DNA of 64,000 nt from Fodinibius halophilus (GTDB lineage: Bacteria > Bacteroidota > Rhodothermia > Balneolales > Balneolaceae): assembly GCF_011059105.1 (NCBI RefSeq), contig NZ_JAALLS010000006.1, positions 1 through 64,000 of the forward strand. Reading direction: 5' to 3'. The stretch's first letter is position 1; each line of letters begins with the position of its first letter. Below the pieces are notes generated by a model. It did no database searches, had not been told where the DNA came from, and was given only the letters and a program-made list of their open reading frames with translations. Shown one piece after another: positions 18,887 to 27,281 of this stretch. Position numbers and translations under genes: made by a program.

Positions 18887-18925
18887 AAGGAGGCAACCCT
18901 TTACCCTCAAATATTGTACAGTTAA
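18887..18925 (+). promoter_or_regulatory. Candidate ECF-type promoter upstream of the sigma factor gene
   Basis: The sequence AAGGAGGCAACCCTTT begins at 18887, about 80 bases upstream of the sigma factor start. It contains GGCAACC, which resembles the GGAACC/GCAACC type minus-35 element of ECF promoters. The spacing to TGTACA (about 18915-18920) is compatible with a minus-10 region. It also contains a perfect AAGGAGG, but no start codon follows at a usable distance, which argues against a ribosome site. A GGCAACCCT also occurs at 46474-46482. This rests on pattern similarity alone. Confidence 0.3.
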
Positions 18926-18968
18926 GTAGAGAATAGTCATATGAGCTTAATTACACTAAAACCCGGGT

Positions 18969-19499
18969 TTGATTAAAGAAATAATAAAAGGCTGTCAGAA
19001 ACGACGCCGTAAAAGCCAGAAAAAGCTCTACCGGATGTTCTATGCCTATGGTATGAGTATTACGTTGAGGTACGCCGATTCACGGGGACAAGCGGCCGAA
19101 ATACTTAACGATTCCTTTATGAAAGTCTTTAACAACATTAGTTCATACGACACTAAAAGGCCCTTCAAACCCTGGCTTCGCAGAATTATCGTTAATACCT
19201 CCATTAATCACTACCACAAACATAAAAAGGACCGTCAACTGGTAGAGCTAGATCTTGTTAAACATAAGATGAGTCAAAGACCAGAAATATTAAGTGGTAT
19301 ATCCTATGATGAGGTTGTAGATATGGTACAACAACTTTCTCCTGCATATCGCACCGTATTTAACCTGCACGTTATCGAGGGGTTCAAACATAAAGAAATT
19401 GCTGATATGCTGGATATCACTGTAGGTACTTCAAAATCTAATTTGTCTAAAGCCAAGAAAAATCTACAGTCGATTGTTGAAAAGAATTTTAGTCAATAA
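18969..19499 (+). CDS. ECF-family RNA polymerase sigma factor
   Basis: This alternative sigma factor of 176 residues has the two ECF regions. Region 2 contains the core-binding helix AAEILNDSFMKVFNNISSYD, and the PFKPWLRRIIVNTSINHYHK block is typical of Bacteroidota ECF factors. Region 4 contains LSPAYRTVFNLHVIEGFKHK and the helix-turn-helix EIADMLDITVGTSKSNLSKA. The only in-frame start before a stop is TTG at 18969-18971. An 11-codon reading frame from ATG 18941 overlaps this start and could couple translation. The next gene, 6 bases downstream, is a membrane-anchored barrel protein that is a likely anti-sigma partner. A GGCAACC promoter-like element upstream suggests self-regulation. Confidence 0.93.
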   Translation: MIKEIIKGCQKRRRKSQKKLYRMFYAYGMSITLRYADSRGQAAEILNDSFMKVFNNISSYDTKRPFKPWLRRIIVNTSINHYHKHKKDRQLVELDLVKHKMSQRPEILSGISYDEVVDMVQQLSPAYRTVFNLHVIEGFKHKEIADMLDITVGTSKSNLSKAKKNLQSIVEKNFSQ

Positions 19500-19505
19500 A
19501 GTGTT

Positions 19506-20747
19506 ATGAGTAAACAAAACAATAATAATAGTGATCCTTTGGAAGATTTTTTCAGGAAAAAATCCCAGGATTACAATATCGAATACCGCGAAGAAGACTG
19601 GGAAAAATTGGAAGCACGTCTCGATAAAGCGGACCAAATTCACCAACAACGACGAAATCGGTGGATTGCAGCTGCCGTAATTGCCTTGTTATTTGCTGTG
19701 CTAAGCTACATAACGTACGACCAACAGGTGAAAATAAATAAACTGACTAATCAGCTAAATAGTAAAGAGCAGCTATCTCCCCCTGGCAAGTCACCTTCTG
19801 GCGAAGGTCCTAATACTGTAAAAGATGAGAAACATCACAATCAGATAGTCGAAGAGCATGAACAACCAACGAATCCCCCTCCAACAACTGAGAAGAAGCA
19901 ACTAAAATCACAAGATGGGTTGGCTCTTGATGATGAACAGAAAAGCAAAAAAACGGACCAGACTAATAAGCAAAAACTAGCTATATCAGCTAAAGATTTT
20001 GCAGAGAAAGATCCGCAGGTTGCTAAAATTTCTACAGGTTTTAATGATCTTTCGCTCTCAATTTCAACTATTGAGCCTATCAGTTCTAACACCATGACAC
20101 ATAAAAGATCATCAAACCAGGCCAGCAGCCCTAACCTACAGAACTCACGGCAATCATCTCGATTTACGTTTGGTTTTCTGGCGGGTCCTGACCTAAGTAC
20201 CGTGGGATCAATATCCAATTTTCACAGTCCCGGCTATAAACTTGGGGCATCGATAGAATACGATATCACACAGAATCTGGCTGTCTCTGTGGGTATTCAG
20301 CGAACAACAGTACATTATCGGGCTAGTGGTAATCAATATTCACCTCCGCAGGGATACTGGTCTTATGGAGTTGTACCAAATGAAACGGTAGGTACCTGTA
20401 TCCTGCTTGATATCCCGGTCAACGTGAAATATAACTTCATGTTTTTTAAAAATTCACGACTCTATGCTTCAGCCGGACTTTCATCCTATATCATGCTCGA
20501 TGAAGATTATCAGTTCAATTATACAAACTATCAACCTGGTCTAAAAAAGCGCTGGCACCAACGAACCGGCACTGTTCACTGGATAAGCAATGCTACTCTT
20601 TCTGTAGGTTATGAGCTTGATTTTACGGATAAACTGAGCTTAAGAGCCCAACCATTTGTTAAAGTTCCCCTCAAAAAGGTGGGGTGGGCAAATGTCAGTC
20701 TCTATTCGCTGGGCAGTATGTTCTCTATTAATTATAAAATTAATTAA
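19506..20747 (+). CDS. Putative anti-sigma factor with inner-membrane helix, long linker and outer-membrane barrel-like domain
   Basis: This 413-residue protein, 6 bases behind the sigma gene, has three parts. A charged cytoplasmic N-terminus (1-46) contains an EEDWEKLEARLDKA helix like those at the start of many Bacteroidota anti-sigma proteins. One membrane helix follows (about 48-68), and then a low-complexity periplasmic linker of about 140 residues rich in K, Q, S and P. The C-terminal ~200 residues have the alternating pattern of a small porin-like barrel (FGFLAGPDLSTVG, YKLGASIEYDITQNLAVSVG, LSVGYELDFTDKLSLRAQPF), ending in a typical terminal strand. The gene order implies sigma-factor control; the anti-sigma role is inferred. 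Confidence 0.7.
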   Translation: MSKQNNNNSDPLEDFFRKKSQDYNIEYREEDWEKLEARLDKADQIHQQRRNRWIAAAVIALLFAVLSYITYDQQVKINKLTNQLNSKEQLSPPGKSPSGEGPNTVKDEKHHNQIVEEHEQPTNPPPTTEKKQLKSQDGLALDDEQKSKKTDQTNKQKLAISAKDFAEKDPQVAKISTGFNDLSLSISTIEPISSNTMTHKRSSNQASSPNLQNSRQSSRFTFGFLAGPDLSTVGSISNFHSPGYKLGASIEYDITQNLAVSVGIQRTTVHYRASGNQYSPPQGYWSYGVVPNETVGTCILLDIPVNVKYNFMFFKNSRLYASAGLSSYIMLDEDYQFNYTNYQPGLKKRWHQRTGTVHWISNATLSVGYELDFTDKLSLRAQPFVKVPLKKVGWANVSLYSLGSMFSINYKIN

Positions 20748-20830
20748 CCCCAATCTGTTATGAGAGTAATTACGTAGTATGTTATCTAATGATAGTTTAA
20801 ATTTTCAAATATTAATGCAAGGTAATAATC

Positions 20831-21280
20831 ATGCGTCATTCTAAAATCACACAAAGATACCTTCGACCAATAATCATTTGTGCACTCGGACTTTTTCTCA
20901 TTTCGTGTAGTAGTTCTACAGGACCACAAGATGATGATGATAATAATCCTCCGCCCGATGATCCTGATCGGCTTGTTAGCTATTCTGAGGATATCCAGCC
21001 CATATTTAGCGGCAACTGCGCAACCAGCGGATGCCATGATGCTGGATCGCAAAAAAGTGGCGTAAACTTGAGCTCCTATAATGCGGCCTTAAACAGTACA
21101 GGAAATCAATATGGAAAAAAGGTCATAGATCCAGGCAGTCCTGATAACAGTCCGCTGATGGATAAAATTGAAGATAATCCGGATGAAGGAAGCCGTATGC
21201 CCCCAAATGGGAGTGCACTTGCCCAAGCTGAGATAGACTCAATCAGGGCATGGATTGAAGATGATGCTCCCGACAATTAA
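20831..21280 (+). CDS. Lipoprotein with a cytochrome-c-like domain carrying a CX4CH motif
   Basis: This is an outer-envelope lipoprotein of 149 residues. The signal peptide ends in a lipobox LISC (C26), followed by an acidic low-complexity tether (GPQDDDDNNPPPDDPD). The domain that follows has DIQPIFSGNCATSGCHDAG, with C63, C68 and H69, a CxxxxCH spacing rather than CxxCH. Further on, SRMPPNG supplies a methionine that could be the distal haem ligand. This pattern recalls the planctomycete-type cytochrome C family and similar Bacteroidota lipoproteins; haem binding is not proven. It probably starts an operon with the YceI-like and DUF5777 genes. Confidence 0.75.
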   Translation: MRHSKITQRYLRPIIICALGLFLISCSSSTGPQDDDDNNPPPDDPDRLVSYSEDIQPIFSGNCATSGCHDAGSQKSGVNLSSYNAALNSTGNQYGKKVIDPGSPDNSPLMDKIEDNPDEGSRMPPNGSALAQAEIDSIRAWIEDDAPDN

Positions 21281-21292
21281 AAAACTATTGTT

Positions 21293-21874
21293 ATGAATAT
21301 ATCTGATCCCCCTGTGAAAAAGTTATATTACATTTTTGCCGGACTGTTTCTACTCCTGCTTGTGCCAAACGAAGGTATAAGCCAGAGCTACTTAACCAAA
21401 TCGGGACATGTAGAATTTGACTCTTCTGTACCTCTCCATTCTTTTACGGGTGTCTCAGACCGGCTTGTGGGTAAAATAGACCTACAAAATTCTACAATCG
21501 ATTTCTATGTGGATGTACACACCATAGAAACGGGAATCGGCAAACGGGATCGGGATATGTTAGAAACACTCGATGCTGAGAACCACCCTTTTGCAGAGTT
21601 CTATGGCAAATTAGTTTCTGACTTTAATCCCCAAAACAGCCAACCTCAAAATGTAACCGTTGAGGGTGAGTTTACTGTACATGGGGTTTCACAACCGTTA
21701 ACAATCAACGGAACACTTCAAAAAAACAGCAACGGCCTACATGTAGAAGCCAGCTGGACCCTTAATATGAAAGACTATAACATCAAACCACCAGGAATTC
21801 TATTTTACCGGGTGAGCGAAAAAATTGATGTCTCTATTTCTGCAACATTACCACCGAAAACAAAAACCAAATAA
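21293..21874 (+). CDS. YceI-family periplasmic protein
   Basis: This exported protein of 193 residues has a hydrophobic signal region (about 10-31, ending near GISQS). It carries the lipocalin-like YceI fold: GHVEFDSSVPLHSFTGVSDRL near the start, then RDRDMLETLDAENHPFAEF and the VTVEGEFTVHGVSQPLTING strand pair. Family members bind long isoprenoid or other hydrophobic ligands in the periplasm. It is 12 bases after the cytochrome-like lipoprotein and 3 bases before the DUF5777 gene. This order recurs, as far as I recall, in other Bacteroidota, suggesting a shared redox or lipid-related role. Confidence 0.9.
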   Translation: MNISDPPVKKLYYIFAGLFLLLLVPNEGISQSYLTKSGHVEFDSSVPLHSFTGVSDRLVGKIDLQNSTIDFYVDVHTIETGIGKRDRDMLETLDAENHPFAEFYGKLVSDFNPQNSQPQNVTVEGEFTVHGVSQPLTINGTLQKNSNGLHVEASWTLNMKDYNIKPPGILFYRVSEKIDVSISATLPPKTKTK

Positions 21875-21877
21875 TTT

Positions 21878-22720
21878 ATGAGATTTTTAAAAGAAATTAT
21901 TCTGTTCGTCTTATTTTTGCTTTTCATATCTGTAAGGGGCAATGCCCAAATGGAGCGTCAACGAGCAAATGTAACAGAACCGGTAGAAACGTTTTGGACT
22001 CCTACCCTGATTTCACAAACTACAACAGAAACTCTGCAAGCACGGAATCTCAATTCCACCATCATGCACAGTTTCGGTATTGCAACAACTAATGCAATAC
22101 AAAATTTCTTTGGGCTAGATAATATTCAAAATGTCCGTTTGGGATTAGATTATGGAATAACCGATCAGTGGGCTGTAGGAATTGGGCGCTCTTCCCGATT
22201 CAATGTAGTTGACATACGTACTAAATATGCTATCATGCAACAAACTACAGATAACTCAAAACCTCTGAGTGTTGCCCTCAAGGGAGATTTGGGCATTATT
22301 ACCCAAGAAAACAGGCAACCTTTCAAAGATGATGTCAGTATCCTACTATCAGCAATTGTTTCTAAGAAATTTAATCAAACTCTTAGTCTACAGTTATCCC
22401 CGATGTATGGATATTATAGCTCTGTGGGCGCAGGGCAAGAGAATCATCTCTTCTCTTTGGGGGTGGGCTCTCGTATTACCCTTTCGGAACGTTATTCCCT
22501 TATTGCTGAATACTACCCAGTCATTGGTAAACGAAATAGTGATACTAATAACGCTTTTTCACTGGGTTTAAATATTCAAACCGGCGGCCATGTTTTTCAG
22601 TTATTCTTCGCCTCTACACGTTGGCATCTTGAACAATATGTTATTGCTAACAATAGAGAGCAGTTTTGGGCCGGTGACTTTCGATTCGGTTTCAATGTTA
22701 ACCGTATATTTGGCCTCTAA
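21878..22720 (+). CDS. Outer-membrane beta-barrel protein, DUF5777 family
   Basis: This 280-residue outer-membrane protein has a signal peptide ending near GNAQM. The rest is amphipathic beta strands: ARNLNSTIMHSFGIATT near the start, VRLGLDYGITDQWAVGIG in the middle, and a terminal strand ending in FNVNRIFGL. These match the DUF5777 family as I remember it. It is the last gene of the cytochrome-YceI-DUF5777 set, starting 3 bases after the YceI stop. Its end overlaps the convergent TM2 gene by 4 bases. The function is not known; a channel or an assembly partner for the lipoprotein are both possible. Confidence 0.85.
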   Translation: MRFLKEIILFVLFLLFISVRGNAQMERQRANVTEPVETFWTPTLISQTTTETLQARNLNSTIMHSFGIATTNAIQNFFGLDNIQNVRLGLDYGITDQWAVGIGRSSRFNVVDIRTKYAIMQQTTDNSKPLSVALKGDLGIITQENRQPFKDDVSILLSAIVSKKFNQTLSLQLSPMYGYYSSVGAGQENHLFSLGVGSRITLSERYSLIAEYYPVIGKRNSDTNNAFSLGLNIQTGGHVFQLFFASTRWHLEQYVIANNREQFWAGDFRFGFNVNRIFGL

Positions 22721-23061
22721 TCAAGAAGGGCAACTACATCTTGTGCAACACCTCTATTGTACTCAAAGGCTAAATTTTTGTAGTTAATAATATCCACAAT
22801 GGTACCAATACCACAAAGACCAACTGTTAAAAGATAAAGAATACCCATACCAATCTGGCCAATAATAAAACGATGCACACCAGCTGCTCCAAAAAAACCA
22901 ACAAGAGCAGTAAATAAAATAATCTGAGGTTCTTTGCGGCGGGCTCTATAAACGCGGGCAAAACGCTGTGCTCGTTCATCATCCATCGACGATAAAAGCT
23001 TAGCAATATATGCTCCTTCATCGCCCTCTAATTCAGGTAAATAATCAATCATTCGAGCCAT
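22717..23061 (-). CDS. TM2 domain-containing membrane protein
   Basis: This 114-residue membrane protein has a charged N-terminal ~45 residues and then the TM2 domain. Two helices are separated by a short turn, with the recognisable GFFGAAGVHRFIIGQIGMGI start and LLTVGLCGIGTIVDIINYK end. The function of bacterial TM2 proteins is not established. The gene overlaps the end of the DUF2752 gene by 17 bases, so the two are translationally coupled. TM2 and DUF2752 proteins frequently travel together in this phylum, as far as I recall. Confidence 0.9.
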   Translation of the reverse strand: MARMIDYLPELEGDEGAYIAKLLSSMDDERAQRFARVYRARRKEPQIILFTALVGFFGAAGVHRFIIGQIGMGILYLLTVGLCGIGTIVDIINYKNLAFEYNRGVAQDVVALLD

Positions 23062-23374
23062 AATAACTGTTGTTTGTTTCGTTAGGTGTGACTTTAGTAT
23101 ATATCAAATATCCTATTCTTCCAATTAAAATAATAATAGCAAACGGGCCTAATATATTTGACTGCATGGCATTATCGATATTTCCATCAAAAGTATAAGC
23201 GATAGAATGCCCCAACCCATCACCCGGACAAAACGAAATTCCGAGCTGCTCAAAAACACATAATCCGGGTCCGTTTGCTATTTCAGGATCCATAAAAGCA
23301 AGTAAAAGTAAGCCCGCGGTAAAAGCGGCTATTTCAAAGTAATTTTTAAAAAGATATTTGAGCTGTTCTTTCAT
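23045..23374 (-). CDS. DUF2752 membrane protein
   Basis: This is a small membrane protein of 109 residues with two to three helices. The central block GPGLCVFEQLGISFCPGDGLGHS holds a pair of cysteines and the C-P-G-D-G-L-G-H-S motif of DUF2752. The second helical part (LGPFAIIILIGRIGYLIY) is also typical. The function is unknown. It overlaps TM2 and starts 44 bases after the end of the large Pel-type lipoprotein gene. It could be the tail of that transcript or a separate two-gene unit. Confidence 0.88.
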   Translation of the reverse strand: MKEQLKYLFKNYFEIAAFTAGLLLLAFMDPEIANGPGLCVFEQLGISFCPGDGLGHSIAYTFDGNIDNAMQSNILGPFAIIILIGRIGYLIYTKVTPNETNNSYYGSND

Positions 23375-23417
23375 AGCTTTTTAAGCTTACGCTTTGGGCT
23401 CTTTCAATGTTTCATAT

Positions 23418-26400
23418 TTATTTATCCAACGCTCGGGGGAAAATATATGAAATACTCAAACTCAAGCTATTATAGCGATATATCTTGCTTGTAGAAAGAT
23501 ATCCATTCAACGAAAGACTCCAATAATCATTAACCTGGGCTTTAACGGTTCCCGTGGCAGCTAAAAAGGTGCCATCCCTGTTACTATGTTTTCCCAGAAT
23601 CTCGATTCGACTTGTAAAGGACGGATCAGTACGCTCATTTTTATAATTCAAGTCTATTCCCACTCCTTTTACGAAAAGATTGTCAGGTGTATAGTATGGT
23701 ACTCCCCTAAGATAACCTACCTTTGAATTAGCATACGAGATATCTGCCAGCGGTCGTATCCCAGCCAAGTCATTTGCAAACGGAATTTCATAATAAAGCT
23801 TCAACAGCCCTTCATAGGAATAGTTATTGTCACTGTACCAATTCGCATTCAGTGAAAGAGTTGTCTGGAAACGGTTACTAATCCAGTAATCTTCCCGATA
23901 GATAGCCCCTTTTATTTTATTGATATCCTGCTGTAATCCCGAATTAGTAAATACCGGCTGAAACTCCAGATCAATAGAGGTATACGTAGAATCTTCTGCG
24001 AACCAATATCCTGCCTGTAAACCCGGTTTAATAGCATTGTTTTCACTATATATTCCACCTCCTATTTTTAATTGACTGGCTTGACTATTAAAACTCTTTC
24101 GCCACTGATATTTAACATTATATAAATAGTCTAATCTATTGTTATTTAATGTCTTAGAACTTACGTATCGATCATTTAGAGATACCTTATGAATAACATT
24201 TCTCCGATCACCCCATTCTCCGAAAAGGCCTAGTGACCCAGTGTTATTATCAAAGTTATCGGATGTAAATGATGCTTCAGACCCAGCTCGAAACCCTTCA
24301 TTCTTTCGATAGTTATCTGATATTGATTGGGCTAAACTATCAGAAAAGAAAGCAGGATATTGCCTGTAGAAAGACTTTTGCTTTTCATATCCCATATAAC
24401 CGACTTCATTGTGTACCAGCTGCCGACTCTGTTGTGAAGCTTTATTCTTAGTAAAAAGGGGATACAGCGTACTATATCCCTTATCCCTGAACTCTGCATA
24501 GATAAGCTGTTGCCCAACGTATGTACGCAGTGAATCGTTTTCCGGTGATTGTTCCAGGTATTGAGTGCTACGATCTATAAATGCTTTATACCGCTGTTGC
24601 TGCATCAACCACCCGAGCTCTGTTTCTTTAGCAATACTATCAGTTTTTTGCGCCCACATGCCGGCCCGGGTCAACTGGTTTTTCTCTGCATATCGATACG
24701 CAATCTGGTCGGCATATGTATCTAACTGCTCCTCAACAAAGGCTGAATCCGGAAAAGACTGTAATAATGTAATGGTCTGATCTGCATCGGCGTAAAAAAT
24801 TGATTGTTCAATGGCGTAACCGTACAATGAATCAGAATTGGGATTCAGCTCAATTAATTCTTTAATATATTTTTTCCGCTTTTCCCATGTATCGGACTCT
24901 TGCAACAACGTTTTTAGTAGTTCAGGATCATCAGGTGACAGATTATAGGCCCTTTGCAACCATTGGTCCTGAAACTTTTGATCCGGTATCCCAAACCGAT
25001 CAGTAACCATATCTTTAAACTTCAGTATTGATGAATCCCGGTACTTTTCCCAAAGCTTTTCTGTAAACGTATACGCCCGATCAGCAGCTCCCTCCCATCC
25101 GTAGTACTTCAGTAACCTGGCAATATCCTTCGTATACCAATTCCCATCATTCATCAACTGCCGTTCTAATACGGTAATCGCTAATGGTGTTCTATCAAAT
25201 TCAATAGCCAAAGAAATAACCTTTTCTTTTAGCTTGCGATTATTGGGCTTATTACTATAAGCTGCTAATGCCTTATCCAAACGTTCATCTCTCCACTGCT
25301 GAGTCTCTTCTATTTCGTCGGCGGGAGGATTCAAATACTCCTCATACTCCTTCTTTATATTAGAGACGAGTTGCTCCCTGTTGGTACTGTCCCCGGACTC
25401 TAAGACAGGCATTTCAAGGGTATCAGCAGTTGTTTTAAACTGATATAAGACCCCATCCCACAATGGCGAGCGTTCAAATGTTATGTTTGAAGCAGCCAAT
25501 GCATTCTCTACGGTAGATTGGTTCTCTTCACTCACATAACTAAACCAATATTGTACCTTATTTTTGGCAAACCTCCGGTCCAGGGGAAGGGTTGAAACCT
25601 TTAACACATTATCTGAAAATTCATATCGACTATATGTATTCAACCAACGTTGTGCAATCGGAGCCGCATCTTTTACAGCTCGAAACCTGGAAAGAGGGTA
25701 TCGCTCCAGGGTTTCATCCAAACGACGTTTAAACACCTCATATAATCCAAAATCATACTCTTCATTACTGTGCCACCCCAATCCCCGTGGATTTCTACTG
25801 CGGAACTTATCGTAAGAGCGTTTTTTTACTTGGAATACATCATCAGGATGGACAAAATGGGTCCATATACCGGTAATAAGAAAGAGATTATTCTGATTAA
25901 AATTGGATGCATCGCTATTCACATAACCACTTGTTATTCGGGGGTAATCAAAGAGCTCAGGTGCAAAGGGTTCCGGTCCGAACTCACGATCGCCCCCTTC
26001 CTCAAAGCTACCCAGGTAGATTGAACTCATATATTTGACACTCGGCAACGTCAGAGAAACAGCTTGTAACCCCAATGAATCAATATTATTGGTCGGCGGT
26101 ACATACGATACGGGAAAATCTCCCAGATTATCTATCCGCCAGCGCTTTTTTACGGCCTGGAGAGAGGCCTGCATAAACTGAATATTATCCCAATCCTCTT
26201 TCCAAAGAGAAAAGTGGTTATACCCATGCAATCCCAGTTCGTGGCGGGAGTCACGAATATCACGGGCGATCCAGGCACTGGCATTCTGCTGTTCTCCGTC
26301 AACCATTAACTTCCCGAATTTCCACTCTTTAAAATCGAAAGGCGGTACAACAACTGCATTGTAGTTAAACGCTATTACCGCTGTATAGTCCATATCATAG

Positions 26401-27281
26401 TTATTAGCCAACTCCTTCATCTCCGGCCACCATATACGTGCTACAAAATCAGCATGTGTTGTATCATATTCCTCATCTACAGGTTCTAACTTTTCGTTAT
26501 ACAGCGGGGCCGGGAAGTCATCCAAAAATATGGTACTTACATTTGCAACCCGGTAGGGTATGCCTTCTAGGGCTTTTAATCCTGTAGAAAACAATAATCC
26601 CCTGTAGCTTTTATCCGTCATTACCGTAGTATTAAAGTAGATAGCGCGCCCTTTCCCTACCTCTCTTTCTATAATAGCGGGATAATCCCGATCGGATGAT
26701 GCTGTGGCCAACACCGCCTTTTCATCAACGAAGTATTCCCCACCAAAACCATTATGAATAAAGGTAGCCCTGTTTTGATATTGCTCACCTTTGTAATGGG
26801 GAAAGATATGTTCCTGAAATACAAACCCTTCGGCTTGTTTATTCAGCTGTGGATCGGTTCTTGGATCGATACCGGTAAAATATTGAAACCGTTCATCGTA
26901 CAGGGGAGTTAATATTACTATCTCTCCCCCTTCGGCCACAAACTGCAGTAGTCGTTCAACTTCCTGATCCTCGATCTGTTCAACACGATCCGTTGTAAGA
27001 TATAATAGCTTTATGGATTCCGGGATTGTTAATTGCGAAGCTCCCAAAGTAAAATCAAAGGTTTGGTAGGGTATTTTAGCATACTCCAATGCATGGGTTA
27101 CATTGGAATTAATTGAGATGGAGGATGAATCAAACCGGTTTTTTACGACCATTGCCAATGGCTCCGACTCCTCAAAGTTCGGTATTTCCGTTTTCGAGTC
27201 CGATGAACATCCCCATCGGCAGCCACTTATAGTAGCTACAATCAAAATAACGGCACACAAATGAGGGCCTAGCCTATTCAT
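23418..27281 (-). CDS. Pel-type lipoprotein: PelA-like deacetylase module fused to TPR and outer-membrane barrel (PelA/PelB-like fusion)
   Basis: This lipoprotein of 1287 residues (ATG at 27279-27281) has the lipobox ISGC near residue 21. Residues ~35-245 form a Rossmann-like domain (KLLYLTTDRVEQIED, GRAIYFNTT). Residues ~250-540 form a deacetylase-like NodB fold, with LDDFPAP giving D254/D255, HGYNH giving H352/H356, and WTHFVHPDD giving H475/H478. A beta-rich part (~550-630) follows, and then TPR-like helices (~660-960). The last ~280 residues look like an outer-membrane barrel ending in SISYIFPRALDK. This combines the PelA deacetylase half (DUF2194/CE18-like) with the PelB TPR-porin. It would deacetylate the polymer and export it through one polypeptide. 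Family roles are known; the fusion reading is inferred. Confidence 0.8.
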   Translation of the reverse strand: MNRLGPHLCAVILIVATISGCRWGCSSDSKTEIPNFEESEPLAMVVKNRFDSSSISINSNVTHALEYAKIPYQTFDFTLGASQLTIPESIKLLYLTTDRVEQIEDQEVERLLQFVAEGGEIVILTPLYDERFQYFTGIDPRTDPQLNKQAEGFVFQEHIFPHYKGEQYQNRATFIHNGFGGEYFVDEKAVLATASSDRDYPAIIEREVGKGRAIYFNTTVMTDKSYRGLLFSTGLKALEGIPYRVANVSTIFLDDFPAPLYNEKLEPVDEEYDTTHADFVARIWWPEMKELANNYDMDYTAVIAFNYNAVVVPPFDFKEWKFGKLMVDGEQQNASAWIARDIRDSRHELGLHGYNHFSLWKEDWDNIQFMQASLQAVKKRWRIDNLGDFPVSYVPPTNNIDSLGLQAVSLTLPSVKYMSSIYLGSFEEGGDREFGPEPFAPELFDYPRITSGYVNSDASNFNQNNLFLITGIWTHFVHPDDVFQVKKRSYDKFRSRNPRGLGWHSNEEYDFGLYEVFKRRLDETLERYPLSRFRAVKDAAPIAQRWLNTYSRYEFSDNVLKVSTLPLDRRFAKNKVQYWFSYVSEENQSTVENALAASNITFERSPLWDGVLYQFKTTADTLEMPVLESGDSTNREQLVSNIKKEYEEYLNPPADEIEETQQWRDERLDKALAAYSNKPNNRKLKEKVISLAIEFDRTPLAITVLERQLMNDGNWYTKDIARLLKYYGWEGAADRAYTFTEKLWEKYRDSSILKFKDMVTDRFGIPDQKFQDQWLQRAYNLSPDDPELLKTLLQESDTWEKRKKYIKELIELNPNSDSLYGYAIEQSIFYADADQTITLLQSFPDSAFVEEQLDTYADQIAYRYAEKNQLTRAGMWAQKTDSIAKETELGWLMQQQRYKAFIDRSTQYLEQSPENDSLRTYVGQQLIYAEFRDKGYSTLYPLFTKNKASQQSRQLVHNEVGYMGYEKQKSFYRQYPAFFSDSLAQSISDNYRKNEGFRAGSEASFTSDNFDNNTGSLGLFGEWGDRRNVIHKVSLNDRYVSSKTLNNNRLDYLYNVKYQWRKSFNSQASQLKIGGGIYSENNAIKPGLQAGYWFAEDSTYTSIDLEFQPVFTNSGLQQDINKIKGAIYREDYWISNRFQTTLSLNANWYSDNNYSYEGLLKLYYEIPFANDLAGIRPLADISYANSKVGYLRGVPYYTPDNLFVKGVGIDLNYKNERTDPSFTSRIEILGKHSNRDGTFLAATGTVKAQVNDYWSLSLNGYLSTSKIYRYNSLSLSISYIFPRALDK

